Assembly (NCBI GenBank): GCA_037446555.1 | Contig: JBBIIK010000012.1 | Span: forward strand, 1-64,000 | DNA length: 64,000 bases | Origin: JANWVO01 sp037446555 | GTDB taxonomy: Bacteria; Acidobacteriota; Terriglobia; Bryobacterales; Bryobacteraceae | Direction: 5' to 3' | In this document: positions 47,257 through 55,833 of the stretch, piece after piece | Numbering within the stretch: position 1 is the stretch's first letter | Layout: each line of letters opens with the position of its first letter | The notes under the pieces: model-generated | Seen by the model: the letters and a program-made list of their open reading frames with translations, nothing else | Told to the model about the DNA's origin: nothing | Database searches by the model: none | Position numbers and translations under genes: made by a program

Positions 47257-47850
47257 TCAGTCTCCGTCGGGCGGCGGCGCAGGCTGGCCGGAGAGGCGGC
47301 GGCGGATCCAGGTTTTGGCCAGGAGCCAGTCGCGTTTGACGGTGGCGGGAGAGACGTTGAGCACGTGGGCAGTCTCTTCGATGCTCAGGCCCGCGAAGTA
47401 GCGCATTTCGACGATCCTTGCCTGCTGGGGATCGAGCGCCTCCAATTCCTGGAGGGCGCGGTCGAGGTCGAGCAGGTCGACCGGATCCCGGGCCGGAGGA
47501 GCAGGGGCATCGGCCAATTCGAGGCGTTCGGCGCCGCCACCGCGTTTTTCGGCATTGCGGGCGCGGCGGTAATCGACCAGGATTCCGCGGATGATGCGCG
47601 CGGCGACGGCGAAGAAATGAGTGCGGTCCGTCCAGTGGAGTTCCTGTTTTCCGACGAAGCGGAGATAGGCCTCGTGGACGAGGGCGGTGCTTTGGAGTGT
47701 CTGGCCGGGCTGCTCATTGCCGAGATAGCGCTGGGCGATGCGGCGCAGTTCGGGATAGACGATTTCGACGAGGCGATCGAGCGCCTGCCGGTTCCCGGCA
47801 TTCCACTGACGGAGCAACCGGGTCACGTCCTGCTGCAAGGTCTCGTCCAT
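47257..47850 (-). CDS. ECF-type RNA polymerase sigma factor (acidobacterial/planctomycete TIGR02999 type)
   Basis: This 197-residue sigma factor has region 2 at about residues 15-85 (LVEIVYPELRRIAQRYL, then STALVHEAYLRF) and region 4 at about 130-185 (YFAGLSIEETAHVLNVSPATVKRDWLLAK). The class is usually encoded next to Ser/Thr kinases, as here. I chose the ATG at 47850; a GTG 39 bases upstream would add thirteen residues. Its coding end is 5 bp from the kinase start, so they are co-transcribed. No anti-sigma factor gene is adjacent; the kinase may take that role, by inference. Confidence 0.88.
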   Translation of the reverse strand: MDETLQQDVTRLLRQWNAGNRQALDRLVEIVYPELRRIAQRYLGNEQPGQTLQSTALVHEAYLRFVGKQELHWTDRTHFFAVAARIIRGILVDYRRARNAEKRGGGAERLELADAPAPPARDPVDLLDLDRALQELEALDPQQARIVEMRYFAGLSIEETAHVLNVSPATVKRDWLLAKTWIRRRLSGQPAPPPDGD

Positions 47851-47901
47851 CAGCCTTTTGGGGCATTGTATCCCCTCCGAAAGCGCCACGTCTTGATTCC
47901 G

Positions 47902-47943
47902 AAAAAAGGAAACCCGCCGTGGAGCTCCTCCATCCGCGGCGGG
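47902..47943 (-). terminator. Intrinsic terminator on the minus strand, downstream of the transglutaminase gene
   Basis: Read on the minus strand, CCCGCCGCGG and CCACGGCGGG form a 10-bp stem (one G-U type mismatch) around an 11-base loop, followed by TTTCCTTTTTT. It would stop transcripts from the tgpA-like gene before they reach the sigma factor. The 47944-48186 stretch beyond it holds no gene I can support. Confidence 0.8.
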
Positions 47944-48186
47944 AGTCGGGAGGTGGGGCGGGCTCCTCCGGTCCGTCTCTCAGACGGCGCACCGCCCCCC
48001 TCTTACGCCGCATCTCCTCCTCCGAACCCAAGAGGCCGGCGGAGTGCCACAACGCGTTTGCTTCCGGGCACACACGCCATGGGACGAACCTGACTGGCGT
48101 GCGCTCCTCCGAGGCGGAAGCCCGCGTGCACACTCATTCTCATAACCGGAATCCGGGCCGAAAAACGCTCATGCAGGAGGGAAGAA

Positions 48187-50310
48187 TCAGCGGCGCGCGG
48201 GCAGGGCCTCGATGCGGTCGATGCACTCGGCGAGTTCAGCAGCGGCGCGGGCATTACAGCCAAAGCGGAACTCCTGGTAGAGCAGAGTGAACCGGCGCAC
48301 GATGGCGGAGAGTTCTCCCTCCGGCAGGCAGGCGGCGAACTCGAGGGGCGTCATCCAGCGGGGCTTTTCGAAGCCGAGCTGGCGCAGGCGGGCGAGCATC
48401 CGTTCATAGACCAGCGTGGCGTCATGGGCGCTGGCGGCGCCATGGCGAAGCTTGCGGCGTCCGGCAGCGAGCTGCCAGTGGTGGATGAGCGCGGCGCGGA
48501 AGCGCCAGGCGATGAGTGCGGCGGCCGCAGCAGCGGCGAGCGCGAGCCAGAAGAGCGGGTTGGACGCCGGGGCAGCGGCGGCGTGGCGGAGCCGCTGCCA
48601 CCATTGAGGCCAGCCGTTCCAGGCGAAGCGCCGGCGAGACTCGCCGACCTGGACGGCGAGCGAGAGCTGGCGGTCGAGGTCGTAGCCGAGGACCCACTCC
48701 TGCCAGAAGACGCCGACGGCATCCGACCAGAGGTTGAGGCGGTCCCACAGACCCGAGGCGCGGAATTCGGGATCGGGAGGAGTCGGGTCGTATTCCACCC
48801 ATCCGCGGCCCTCGATCCAGGCTTCGACCCAGCTATGCGCGTCGGAGGCGCGGATGACGTGCCATCCAGTAATGGAATTGAAGCTGCCCTCCCGGTAGCC
48901 GACAGCGACGCGCGCGGGGACCCAGACAGCGCGGAGCAGGACGGCCATGGCGGAGGCGAAGTATTCGCAGTGGCCCTTCCTGCCTTCGAAGAGGAAGTGG
49001 GCGAGCGGATCGTCGGCTTCGCGCTCAAGCGCCTGCGTGGAGTAGCGGAAGTTGGAGAGCAGCCAGGATTCGATGCGCGCGGCGCGCTCGGCATCGGAGC
49101 GGGCGCCGGCGGTGACCGCGCGGGCGAGTTCGATGACGCGGGGATCGACGACAGGCAGGCGGAGGTAGTAGTTGCGCTCCGAGGTGGCGAGGGGCGGGGG
49201 ATTGCCGGGCTCGGGCAGAGCGGCGTGAACGACATAACGGAAGCCTTCGGAGGCGAGGGGGACGCGGTAGCCGCTGGCTGAGGAGGCCAGCACGATGGGG
49301 GTGTTGAGGCGGAGGTATTCGGGCTGGCCGGCGAGGAAGAGCCAGTCGGCGGAGGAGTGGTCCAGCAGGACCTCGTAGGTGAAGCGCCGGGCGGGGCGGC
49401 GAAGCTGATCGTCATCGAGGAGCTTGACGAGGCCCTGTTCGGGTTTGAGGGCGCGTCCTTCCCTCGCCTGGGAGCTGAACCAGCGCCATCCGTCGAACTC
49501 GCCGAGGGCGGTGGCGCGCCACTTCAGGGCCGGCAGGCGGCGGTCGAGGAAGCGGGCGTGGAAGACGGTAGCGGTTTGGCGGCGGATCTCGCCCACCTGG
49601 CCGAGCAGGACTTCCGAGGCGAAGCCCGAGACGCGGGAGGGCGGTTTGAAGAGATGCTCGAAGGCGGCGCGGGCGGTGCGGGGGAGGAAGAAGAACAGGG
49701 CGGCGGTCAACAGCAGCACGGCGAGCGTGGAGGCCACGGTGAGCCGGGCGAGCCGCCACGGCAGGCGGGCGGCGGAGGACGCGGCGAGCTTGCGTCCGGC
49801 CTGGGCGCGCAGAATTTCCTCGCTAGCCATGGCGGAGATGGCGGAGGCAAGGAAAAGGCAGAGGAAGAGAAAGTAGGTGCTGCTCGATGAGACCAGGGAT
49901 GCGGCGAGAATGCCGAGGAAAGCGATCACCTTGAGCAGGAGAAAATCGCGAGGGGTGCGAGCGGTGATCAGCTTGATGATGAAGACGAAGAAGACGAGAT
50001 GGAGCGTGGCGTTCAGGAAGTCGCGCGAGATCCAGAGATAATCGGCAGGATAGAAGAGGAGATAGGCTGCGGTGGCCCAGGTGGCCCAAGGGCCGGGGGA
50101 AGGAAGCCGTGCCAGGTTCGCCGCCGCAGCGGCGCGCCAGCAGAGGGCGGCTCCCGCGGTGGCGAGCGCAAGCAGGTCCAGCGGGTCGTGGAAAAGGGTT
50201 CCGGCGCCTGCCAGCGCGCCCCAGGCGCTGGCCAGCATGAGGAGCACGGACGTCTGGTGGAACCGTTCCGGGGCGCCTGTGCCTTTCGCTAGCGGCCCGT
50301 TGCCAGCCAT
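48187..50310 (-). CDS. TgpA-type transmembrane transglutaminase-like protein
   Basis: This 707-residue protein has an N-terminal membrane part (about eight helices, residues 20-220), a periplasmic DUF3488-like linker and a transglutaminase core. The catalytic triad is visible: Cys in RKGHCEYFASAMAVLL, His in ASDAHSWVEAWIEG and Asp in WVEYDPTPPD. One more helix lies at about 595-615, then a DUF4129-like tail. TgpA of Pseudomonas is an essential periplasmic transglutaminase-fold protein. Its first codons lie in the 260-bp sequence that is duplicated beyond the GH127 gene. A 3' tail of a lipoprotein-like gene abuts its start. Confidence 0.85.
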   Translation of the reverse strand: MAGNGPLAKGTGAPERFHQTSVLLMLASAWGALAGAGTLFHDPLDLLALATAGAALCWRAAAAANLARLPSPGPWATWATAAYLLFYPADYLWISRDFLNATLHLVFFVFIIKLITARTPRDFLLLKVIAFLGILAASLVSSSSTYFLFLCLFLASAISAMASEEILRAQAGRKLAASSAARLPWRLARLTVASTLAVLLLTAALFFFLPRTARAAFEHLFKPPSRVSGFASEVLLGQVGEIRRQTATVFHARFLDRRLPALKWRATALGEFDGWRWFSSQAREGRALKPEQGLVKLLDDDQLRRPARRFTYEVLLDHSSADWLFLAGQPEYLRLNTPIVLASSASGYRVPLASEGFRYVVHAALPEPGNPPPLATSERNYYLRLPVVDPRVIELARAVTAGARSDAERAARIESWLLSNFRYSTQALEREADDPLAHFLFEGRKGHCEYFASAMAVLLRAVWVPARVAVGYREGSFNSITGWHVIRASDAHSWVEAWIEGRGWVEYDPTPPDPEFRASGLWDRLNLWSDAVGVFWQEWVLGYDLDRQLSLAVQVGESRRRFAWNGWPQWWQRLRHAAAAPASNPLFWLALAAAAAAALIAWRFRAALIHHWQLAAGRRKLRHGAASAHDATLVYERMLARLRQLGFEKPRWMTPLEFAACLPEGELSAIVRRFTLLYQEFRFGCNARAAAELAECIDRIEALPARR

Positions 50311-50430
50311 TCTGCTTCCAGTTTGGCAGAAAACCCGTGCAGCGCCTGCGTGGGTTTCATGCCGGCGAGCAGCTGCCGAGCAGGGTGTGCCATCGAGGGG
50401 CGACGGGGGCAGGCTCTTTGCGCGGCTGCG
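50170..50430. repeat. Direct repeat copy A: tgpA-like head joined to a lipoprotein-gene tail remnant
   Basis: This stretch contains the intact start of the tgpA-like gene and, just upstream on the minus strand, a 35-40-codon remnant ending in the residues FSAKLEAEWLATGR and a stop. The lipoprotein encoded at 52519-52935 ends FSARLEAEWLAPRR. The same order reappears as copy B (52402-52665). By eye the copies agree at roughly three quarters of positions. Confidence 0.75.
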
Positions 50431-50455
50431 AATCGAGGACTCTTGAGGGCTGCGC

Positions 50456-52204
50456 TCAGGCGCCCCCTGTCAGAAACCAGTACTCCCAGTCACAGGTGCG
50501 CAGGCCGGTCTGCTCGCTCACCGGACGCAGCACTGCGGCGCTCTGCTGGACCGGGTAGCCTCCGGGCAGATACTGCACCTCGAAACGCGCCACAGGCACG
50601 GCGAACGGATGGACGCCGGATCGCGCGGGCGTCAAGCGCACCGTTCCAGCGGCCGCGGCTGGCACGAGCAGCCTGTTCAGAGTGTGCGGTTCATCGAAGA
50701 AGAACGGATCGGTGGCCTCGGCCACTCCCAGCAGCCACGGCCCGTGGAACAGCGCCACCCGGCCGGCGCCGCCGCGCTCGGCGCGCGTGCGCATCGCATA
50801 CCGCAGTTGCAGCCGGTCGCCTTCTTGCCATGGGCGCACCACTCGATACCAGCCGTCGCGCAACTGAATCTCCGCCGCGCCGCCGGGCGATTCGATCTCC
50901 ACCTGGGCCGCCCACTCCGGCAGCCGGATGAAGAGCGGCGATGAGGCGCCGCCGGCGCGGGTGACTTCCAGAGTGACCGAGGCGTCCTGCTCAAGGGCCG
51001 ATGCAGCGGTCACATGGAGCGCCTTCCCCCGCCCCTCGCCCTCGAGCGGCAAATCGTAGCAGAGCCCCTCGCCGCCGTCGCGCCATACGTGGCGGAAGAT
51101 CTCAGGGAATGCCCGCAGCCCGTGCAGCGTGCAGCACCACCACGCTCGCGCCGAGCCGCCGCCCCGCGCTTCCGTGGCGCCGACGCGGACGCCGGTGGGG
51201 GCGAGCGCGCGGTGGCCGAAATCGCCTGTGCCGAACTGGTTTATCGCGAACTCGTTGAACAGCGTGCGCCCGGCTGCTTCCAGGTATTGCAGGTTGCCAG
51301 TGAGCCGCCACAGCTGGAGGCTCAACCGGAGCCAGTCCGCCTCGGCGCATCCTTCAGTACGCACCGCCTTCGGCGCCCAGGCTTCAGGAACTGTGCCCGC
51401 TACAAAGAGGTTGCCGCTCGTGGCGACCGCCTGCCACTCGCTCTCCGCTTGCGCCAGCAAGGCCGGCTCGCGCGTGGCCTCGTAAAGATCCGCCACGCCG
51501 CGCAGCGATGTCAGGAAGCCGTGGGCATGTTCCCCGGGCTTGCGCTCGAGCCGGGCGGAGATCTCGCGCGCCAGCGCGAGATACCGGCTTTGGCGGGTCA
51601 GGCCATGGAGCGCCGTCAATCCTCCGATCATTTGCGTCCAGCAGATGTAGCCCATGGCGAAGGCGCCTTCGGCGAACTGCTCCCGCACGCGCGGAGAGTT
51701 CATCTCCGGCGCGATCTTCACGAGGAAATCGCCGAGCCGGCGCGCCGCTTCCAGCGACCGCGCATCGCCGGAAGTGCGGTGATGTTCGATGAGACCCATG
51801 AGCAGCCGGCCGTTGCCCCACAGCATCGCCATGTCTTCCCGCCGCAGGCCCTGCGGGGCGAACGGGTCCCCAAAGTGGCCATCCTCGCACTGCGCCGCCA
51901 GCAGTTCCGGCAGCCATTCGGAGAGCTGCGAATGGTGCTCACTGCGGCCGGCGGAGGTTGTGGCGAGGGCTTCCAGCCAACGGCCGCTCACGTCGCCGCT
52001 GAACTCGGTGAAGCGCCTCACATGGCGGGGCACGGCGTCTGCCAGCACGAACTCTTTTGTGTAAGCCGGCGGTCCGTCCCCGAGCACGCGGCGCAGGGCG
52101 AGATCATAGCGCAAAGAGAACTGCCCTTTCGTCTGCGGCGGCGCCGCAGATCCCTTCCAGGCCGCTGTGGCGGCTGAACCAAGCCAGGCCCTTCTTGTGA
52201 TCAC
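50456..52204 (-). CDS. GH127-like beta-L-arabinofuranosidase (DUF1680 family), Tat-exported
   Basis: This 582-residue enzyme has a twin-arginine-type leader (TRRAWLGSAATAAW, residues 3-16), then an (alpha/alpha)6 barrel and C-terminal beta domains. The zinc-cysteine site of GH127 is present: Glu284-Gly-Cys286 in VRTEGCAEADW, and Cys357-Cys358 in AWWCCTLHG, matching the Glu338/Cys340/Cys417/Cys418 pattern of HypBA1. It therefore likely removes beta-L-arabinofuranose or a similar sugar. The gene lies between two diverged copies of a 260-bp repeat and its GC skew differs from its neighbours, so it looks inserted. GH127 and close relatives (GH142, GH146) cannot be told apart by eye. Confidence 0.78.
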   Translation of the reverse strand: MITRRAWLGSAATAAWKGSAAPPQTKGQFSLRYDLALRRVLGDGPPAYTKEFVLADAVPRHVRRFTEFSGDVSGRWLEALATTSAGRSEHHSQLSEWLPELLAAQCEDGHFGDPFAPQGLRREDMAMLWGNGRLLMGLIEHHRTSGDARSLEAARRLGDFLVKIAPEMNSPRVREQFAEGAFAMGYICWTQMIGGLTALHGLTRQSRYLALAREISARLERKPGEHAHGFLTSLRGVADLYEATREPALLAQAESEWQAVATSGNLFVAGTVPEAWAPKAVRTEGCAEADWLRLSLQLWRLTGNLQYLEAAGRTLFNEFAINQFGTGDFGHRALAPTGVRVGATEARGGGSARAWWCCTLHGLRAFPEIFRHVWRDGGEGLCYDLPLEGEGRGKALHVTAASALEQDASVTLEVTRAGGASSPLFIRLPEWAAQVEIESPGGAAEIQLRDGWYRVVRPWQEGDRLQLRYAMRTRAERGGAGRVALFHGPWLLGVAEATDPFFFDEPHTLNRLLVPAAAAGTVRLTPARSGVHPFAVPVARFEVQYLPGGYPVQQSAAVLRPVSEQTGLRTCDWEYWFLTGGA

Positions 52205-52401
52205 ATCCCGATGTTACACGCGCCCACCACGGGAAGATGAGCGGAGGCCGCGCCCCGTGCAGCGCGAGCGGCCTTCCCTTGCGGGCCGCAGCGTGGCCGG
52301 GACATTCCGGCTGGCTTTCGGGCGGTCCCCCGGGCAACGAAGAGGCCTGCCTTCCGAATCCGCCTGGGCGTCCGCGCCACTGCGAATGCGGAAGCCAGTA
52401 C

Positions 52402-52665
52402 AAGCGGGTCCAACGCGTTGCGAAAAGGGCGCCGGTACTTGCGAGCGCACCCCGTGCGCGGGACAGCAATAGGAACACCGGCGTTTGGTGGAACGGTTCC
52501 GGTCACCTGCAGGTTTCGCTAGCGGCGCGGTGCCAACCACTCCGCCTCCAGCCTGGCGGAGAACTCGGCCAGCCCCTGCGTGGATTCGACTCCAGACGAG
52601 CAGACGAGGAGCAGGTCCCGCCATTGCGAGGCAACGGCGCCAGGTTCACTGCGCCACTGCTGCCG
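52402..52665. repeat. Direct repeat copy B: lipoprotein tail joined to a decayed tgpA-like head
   Basis: This copy holds the intact 3' end of the lipoprotein gene and, on the minus strand beyond its stop, a frame-shifted remnant of the tgpA-like 5' region (GGAACCGTTCCACCAAACGC against GGAACGGTTCCACCAGACGT in copy A). No start codon or frame survives, so the head here is dead. The rest of 52205-52401 holds no recognisable gene; homology to copy A fades near 52390. Confidence 0.75.
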
Positions 52666-52935
52666 CGCCTCGAAGGCGACCGACTCGCCAGGCATGCGCC
52701 AAACGTCCACCAACACGACGGAGGCATAGCTGCGGTAGCTGGCGCGGAGCCATTCGGCGGGCCGCCAGGCGCGGATGGCCTGGGGAGCGGACTCGAGCGG
52801 AGGACGTTCCAATCCTTCGCGCTTCCAGACGACGGCGAGGGTCTCGGGCGGATCGGGGATGCGCGTCCGGGGAGGGCGCGCGCACGCGGCCAGCGCCGCG
52901 AGCGCCGCGGCCGTCAGCAACAGGCGCGGCAACAT
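52519..52935 (-). CDS. Small predicted lipoprotein, function unknown
   Basis: This 138-residue protein has a lipoprotein signal ending LAALAAC (Cys at about residue 18). The remainder is mixed, with Trp-rich segments (WKREGLERP, AWRPAEWLRASYRSY). I do not recognise the family. ATG 52935 is chosen because the signal peptide begins there; the upstream frame adds no sensible sequence. A tail of a close relative survives next to the tgpA-like gene (copy A), which implies the two genes were once adjacent and may work together. Confidence 0.65.
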   Translation of the reverse strand: MLPRLLLTAAALAALAACARPPRTRIPDPPETLAVVWKREGLERPPLESAPQAIRAWRPAEWLRASYRSYASVVLVDVWRMPGESVAFEARQQWRSEPGAVASQWRDLLLVCSSGVESTQGLAEFSARLEAEWLAPRR

Positions 52936-52994
52936 AGTTAGCACGATATCACTGCGCGCTGTTTCGTGACCAGAGGAATACAATGTAGGACGCC

Positions 52995-54095
52995 ATGATC
53001 GGAAGACGCGAATTTCTCTCTTTGCCACTGCTGGTGGCGTGGCAGCCGGGAGAAGAGGCTTTCACGCCCCTGACCGGCTGGGTGGTAGTGGACGGGCCGG
53101 AGTCCGCTTTCGAGGTGCGGGGCAACGAGGTGGCGGTGCAGTCCCACGCCTCCTGGCCCTGCTGGCTGAGAACGGAGAAAAGCTACGAGAATTTTGAATT
53201 GCGCGGGGAATTTCTGGTGGACGGCTGGAACGATTCCGGCATTTACTTGCACGCACCGCTGCACGGTTTTCCAACCGACGCCGGAATCCAGGTCAAAATG
53301 TTTCACCAACAGGAACAGCAACCGACCGCATATTCCTGCGGCGCCATTTTCCCCGTGATTGCGCCGAAAAAGGTGACGGTCAGGAAGGGCTGGAACGAAT
53401 TCCGCATCCTCGCGGACGACCCGGCGCTGAGAGTGTGGATCAACGGCGAGCTGGTGCAGGACCTGAACCAGAGGACGCATCCGGAGCTGCGGGACCGGCT
53501 GCGTTCCGGGCCGCTCGGCATCGCCGCAGCCTCCGCGCCCATGCGGTTCCGCGCTCTGCGCATCCGGGAGCTGCCGGGGCGGGAAAGCTGGAAGGTGCTC
53601 TACGGCAAGCCGGAAGATCTGGAGGCGAACTGGCGCGCGACCGTGGGCAAGCCGGTGGCGACGGCCATCGGCGGAGTGCTGCGGCTGGACGGCGACGGGT
53701 TGCTGGGGACAAAGGAGCGGTTCCGGGATTTCCTGTTGCAGTGCTACGTGAGGGGGTGCCCGCAGCACAACAGCGGCGTGATTTTTCGGAGCGCGGGGAA
53801 GGGAACGAATCCGCAATTCGCCTATGAAATCCAGCTTCACCCTGTGCCGGAGGCGCATTTCCCGACCGGCTCACTTTATCATTTCAAGCGGGCGAAATAT
53901 CCGCGGATTGAAGATGAGAAGTGGTTTCTTTTCGAGCTGCGGGTGTGGGGGCGCGACTGCAAGGTGAGGATCAACGGCGAGACGGTGATGGAATACTCGT
54001 TCCTTCAGCGGACCGAGGCAGGCCTGATCGAGCTGCAGGCGCACCGGGCGGGCTACTGGGTGGAGTTCAAGCAGATCCGCGTGCAGGAGCTGTAA
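52995..54095 (+). CDS. Exported protein with two DUF1080 (LamG-like, 3-keto-disaccharide hydrolase) domains
   Basis: This 366-residue protein has a twin-arginine-like start (GRREFLSLPLLVAW). It then has two DUF1080 units, about residues 25-190 and 200-366. Matching motifs repeat: NFELRGEFLVDGWNDSGIYL and DFLLQCYVRGCPQHNSGVIF; KGWNEFRILADDPALRVWIN and WFLFELRVWGRDCKVRING. DUF1080 proteins of Bacteroidetes hydrolyse 3-keto-sugars. Here the tandem layout suggests an internal gene duplication. The ATG at 52995 lies a short way from the divergent lipoprotein gene. Confidence 0.82.
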   Translation: MIGRREFLSLPLLVAWQPGEEAFTPLTGWVVVDGPESAFEVRGNEVAVQSHASWPCWLRTEKSYENFELRGEFLVDGWNDSGIYLHAPLHGFPTDAGIQVKMFHQQEQQPTAYSCGAIFPVIAPKKVTVRKGWNEFRILADDPALRVWINGELVQDLNQRTHPELRDRLRSGPLGIAAASAPMRFRALRIRELPGRESWKVLYGKPEDLEANWRATVGKPVATAIGGVLRLDGDGLLGTKERFRDFLLQCYVRGCPQHNSGVIFRSAGKGTNPQFAYEIQLHPVPEAHFPTGSLYHFKRAKYPRIEDEKWFLFELRVWGRDCKVRINGETVMEYSFLQRTEAGLIELQAHRAGYWVEFKQIRVQEL

Positions 54096-54162
54096 GAGGG
54101 GCTGAAGACAGGAATGCCCGGCCGCCGGGCGGGCGGCGGCCGGGGCGAAACCCGCGGGGCGG

Positions 54163-55068
54163 CTACCGCGCCGCTTGGACCTTCGGTGTCGACAAGTAGC
54201 CGGCGATCAAGTCCTTGCCGACTTCGTTGACGACGATCTCGTAGGGCTGGCGGGCCCTGGAGGTGTAGAACTGGACCGGCTCGTTGATCGTCTTGTCCTT
54301 CTTCTCGACCTTCTTGTCGTCGGCGACGATGTCGATGGTGTAGCGGTTGCGTTTCTGGTCAGTCCGCTTCAACTGGATGAAAACGTCCCCGATCTTCTGC
54401 GGCTGCTTGGTCTTGCGGAGGTTGAACTCGAAATAGTTGCGCTCGCCGAGGGCCTTCAGGGCGGCGAGTTCCTTCGAGTTGGTGGCGATCAGTCCGCTCT
54501 GGACGCCGAGATCGCCGGCGACGCTCCTCAATTGGGCGATGGTCTTTTCGAGTTCCGATTTCGTGCTGCTGAGTTCGGTCTTTACGGTGCCAACTTCCGT
54601 GGACACTTCTCCGATCCTGGTGCTCGCCGTCTGCTCCACCTGCGAAATCTGGCCCCGTAACTGCGCCTCGGAGGCTTTCTGTTGCTGCGCGAGCCTTGCC
54701 GCGAGCTCCTCGGCGTGCTTCTGCGCTTCGAGCTTCGCCTGCCCGGTGGCGGTGGCCACCTGCCGGCGGGCGGCTTCGAGCTCATCCTTCAACGCCTCGA
54801 GATTGCGCTGCGCCGCCGCCGAAGTGACCGTGGACGCCTCGCGCGCCTTGCTGACTTCGGCCATCAGCGTCTCGCGGTTCTGGGCCATCTCCTTCTTCAG
54901 GGAGTCGACCTGCAGGAACAAGTAGACATTGGCCGCCACGAGCGCGATGATCGCGCCGAAGAGGATCGCCGTCTTCACTCCTCCTCCCCCGCCTTGCGAG
55001 GGGAGGACATAAGTGGGCTGCTGCGGAGGCTGCCCGTAGGGTGGTGGCACATTGTTGGGATCGCTCAC
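54163..55068 (-). CDS. Single-pass membrane protein with long coiled coil
   Basis: This 301-residue protein has a Pro/Gln-rich cytoplasmic start (residues 1-30), one transmembrane helix at about 33-52 and a long coiled coil (about 53-205). A conserved-looking globular tail follows (FNLRKTKQPQKIGDVFIQLK, then YTIDIVADDKKVEKKDK). It recalls proteins common in Acidobacteriota without known function. The tail is presumably extracytoplasmic. It begins at the ATG at 55068, about 70 bp from tdk. Confidence 0.75.
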   Translation of the reverse strand: MSDPNNVPPPYGQPPQQPTYVLPSQGGGGGVKTAILFGAIIALVAANVYLFLQVDSLKKEMAQNRETLMAEVSKAREASTVTSAAAQRNLEALKDELEAARRQVATATGQAKLEAQKHAEELAARLAQQQKASEAQLRGQISQVEQTASTRIGEVSTEVGTVKTELSSTKSELEKTIAQLRSVAGDLGVQSGLIATNSKELAALKALGERNYFEFNLRKTKQPQKIGDVFIQLKRTDQKRNRYTIDIVADDKKVEKKDKTINEPVQFYTSRARQPYEIVVNEVGKDLIAGYLSTPKVQAAR

Positions 55069-55145
55069 GCGTGGTACTCCTTCTCCAGGCCTCTGACGTT
55101 CGCCTGTATTAAAAGGTTATCATCCTGGCGGAACAGCGGGACGCC

Positions 55146-55775
55146 CTACTTTCCAGAGCGAGGCAGGCCAGTAGACTGCCGCGCGGGACGTGCGAAGTCG
55201 AGGTATTCCTGTCTGGGGACGCCGGGCTCGAAGCAGCGGCGGCAGCGCGCCTCGTAGACGCCCATGGCGCCGACGACGATAAGGTCCTCGCTCTCCACGA
55301 GGCGCTGCGTGTGTTTGGCCGGATTGCCGCAACGCATACAGATGGCGAGGGTCTTGGTGATGGACTCGGCGAGGCAGAGCAGGTCAGGGACGGGGGGGAA
55401 GGGGCGCCCCATGTAGTCGGTGTCGAGTCCGGCGATGATGACCTGCTTGCCGGAGTCGGCCATCTGCTGGGCCACGGCCACGAGGTCCTGACCGAGGAAG
55501 TTGGCCTCGTCGATGCCGACCACCTCGGTTCGCCAGTCGAGGCGTTCGAGGATTTCCCTGGGGCCCGAAACGACCTCGGATTTCATGCGGGAGTCGCCGT
55601 GGCTGACGATCTCGTCGCGCGAGTAACGGTTGTCGAGCGCTGGCTTGAAGACCTGTACCCGCTTGCGCGCGATGAGCGCGCGCCGGAGCCGCCGGATGAG
55701 CTCCTCGCTCTTGCCCGAAAACATGGGCCCGCAGATCACCTCGATCCAGCCGAGGTGTCCCATCATGACTTCCAT
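55146..55775 (-). CDS. tdk: Thymidine kinase (type II)
   Basis: This enzyme of about 209 residues phosphorylates thymidine with ATP. The P-loop is in VICGPMFSGKSEELIRR. DEANFLGQDL carries the catalytic Asp and Glu. The lasso and zinc site show as CMRCG and CRRCF. The C-terminal tail is short. Starts at 55775 (ATG) or 55766 (ATG with a GAGG site at good spacing) are both possible. It lies in the same direction as the coiled-coil protein gene, downstream of the divergent FkbM gene. Confidence 0.93.
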   Translation of the reverse strand: MEVMMGHLGWIEVICGPMFSGKSEELIRRLRRALIARKRVQVFKPALDNRYSRDEIVSHGDSRMKSEVVSGPREILERLDWRTEVVGIDEANFLGQDLVAVAQQMADSGKQVIIAGLDTDYMGRPFPPVPDLLCLAESITKTLAICMRCGNPAKHTQRLVESEDLIVVGAMGVYEARCRRCFEPGVPRQEYLDFARPARQSTGLPRSGK

Positions 55776-55833
55776 CACCTCACAGGATACGACGGCGGGT
55801 GGCCGCGGCAGCCTGCATGCTAGCCTGAGAGCT

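Noticed and set aside
45039..47339. Long + strand frame opposite the Ser/Thr kinase
   Set aside because: The kinase motifs on the minus strand are unambiguous; the + frame is Gly/Glu/Ala-rich shadow sequence.
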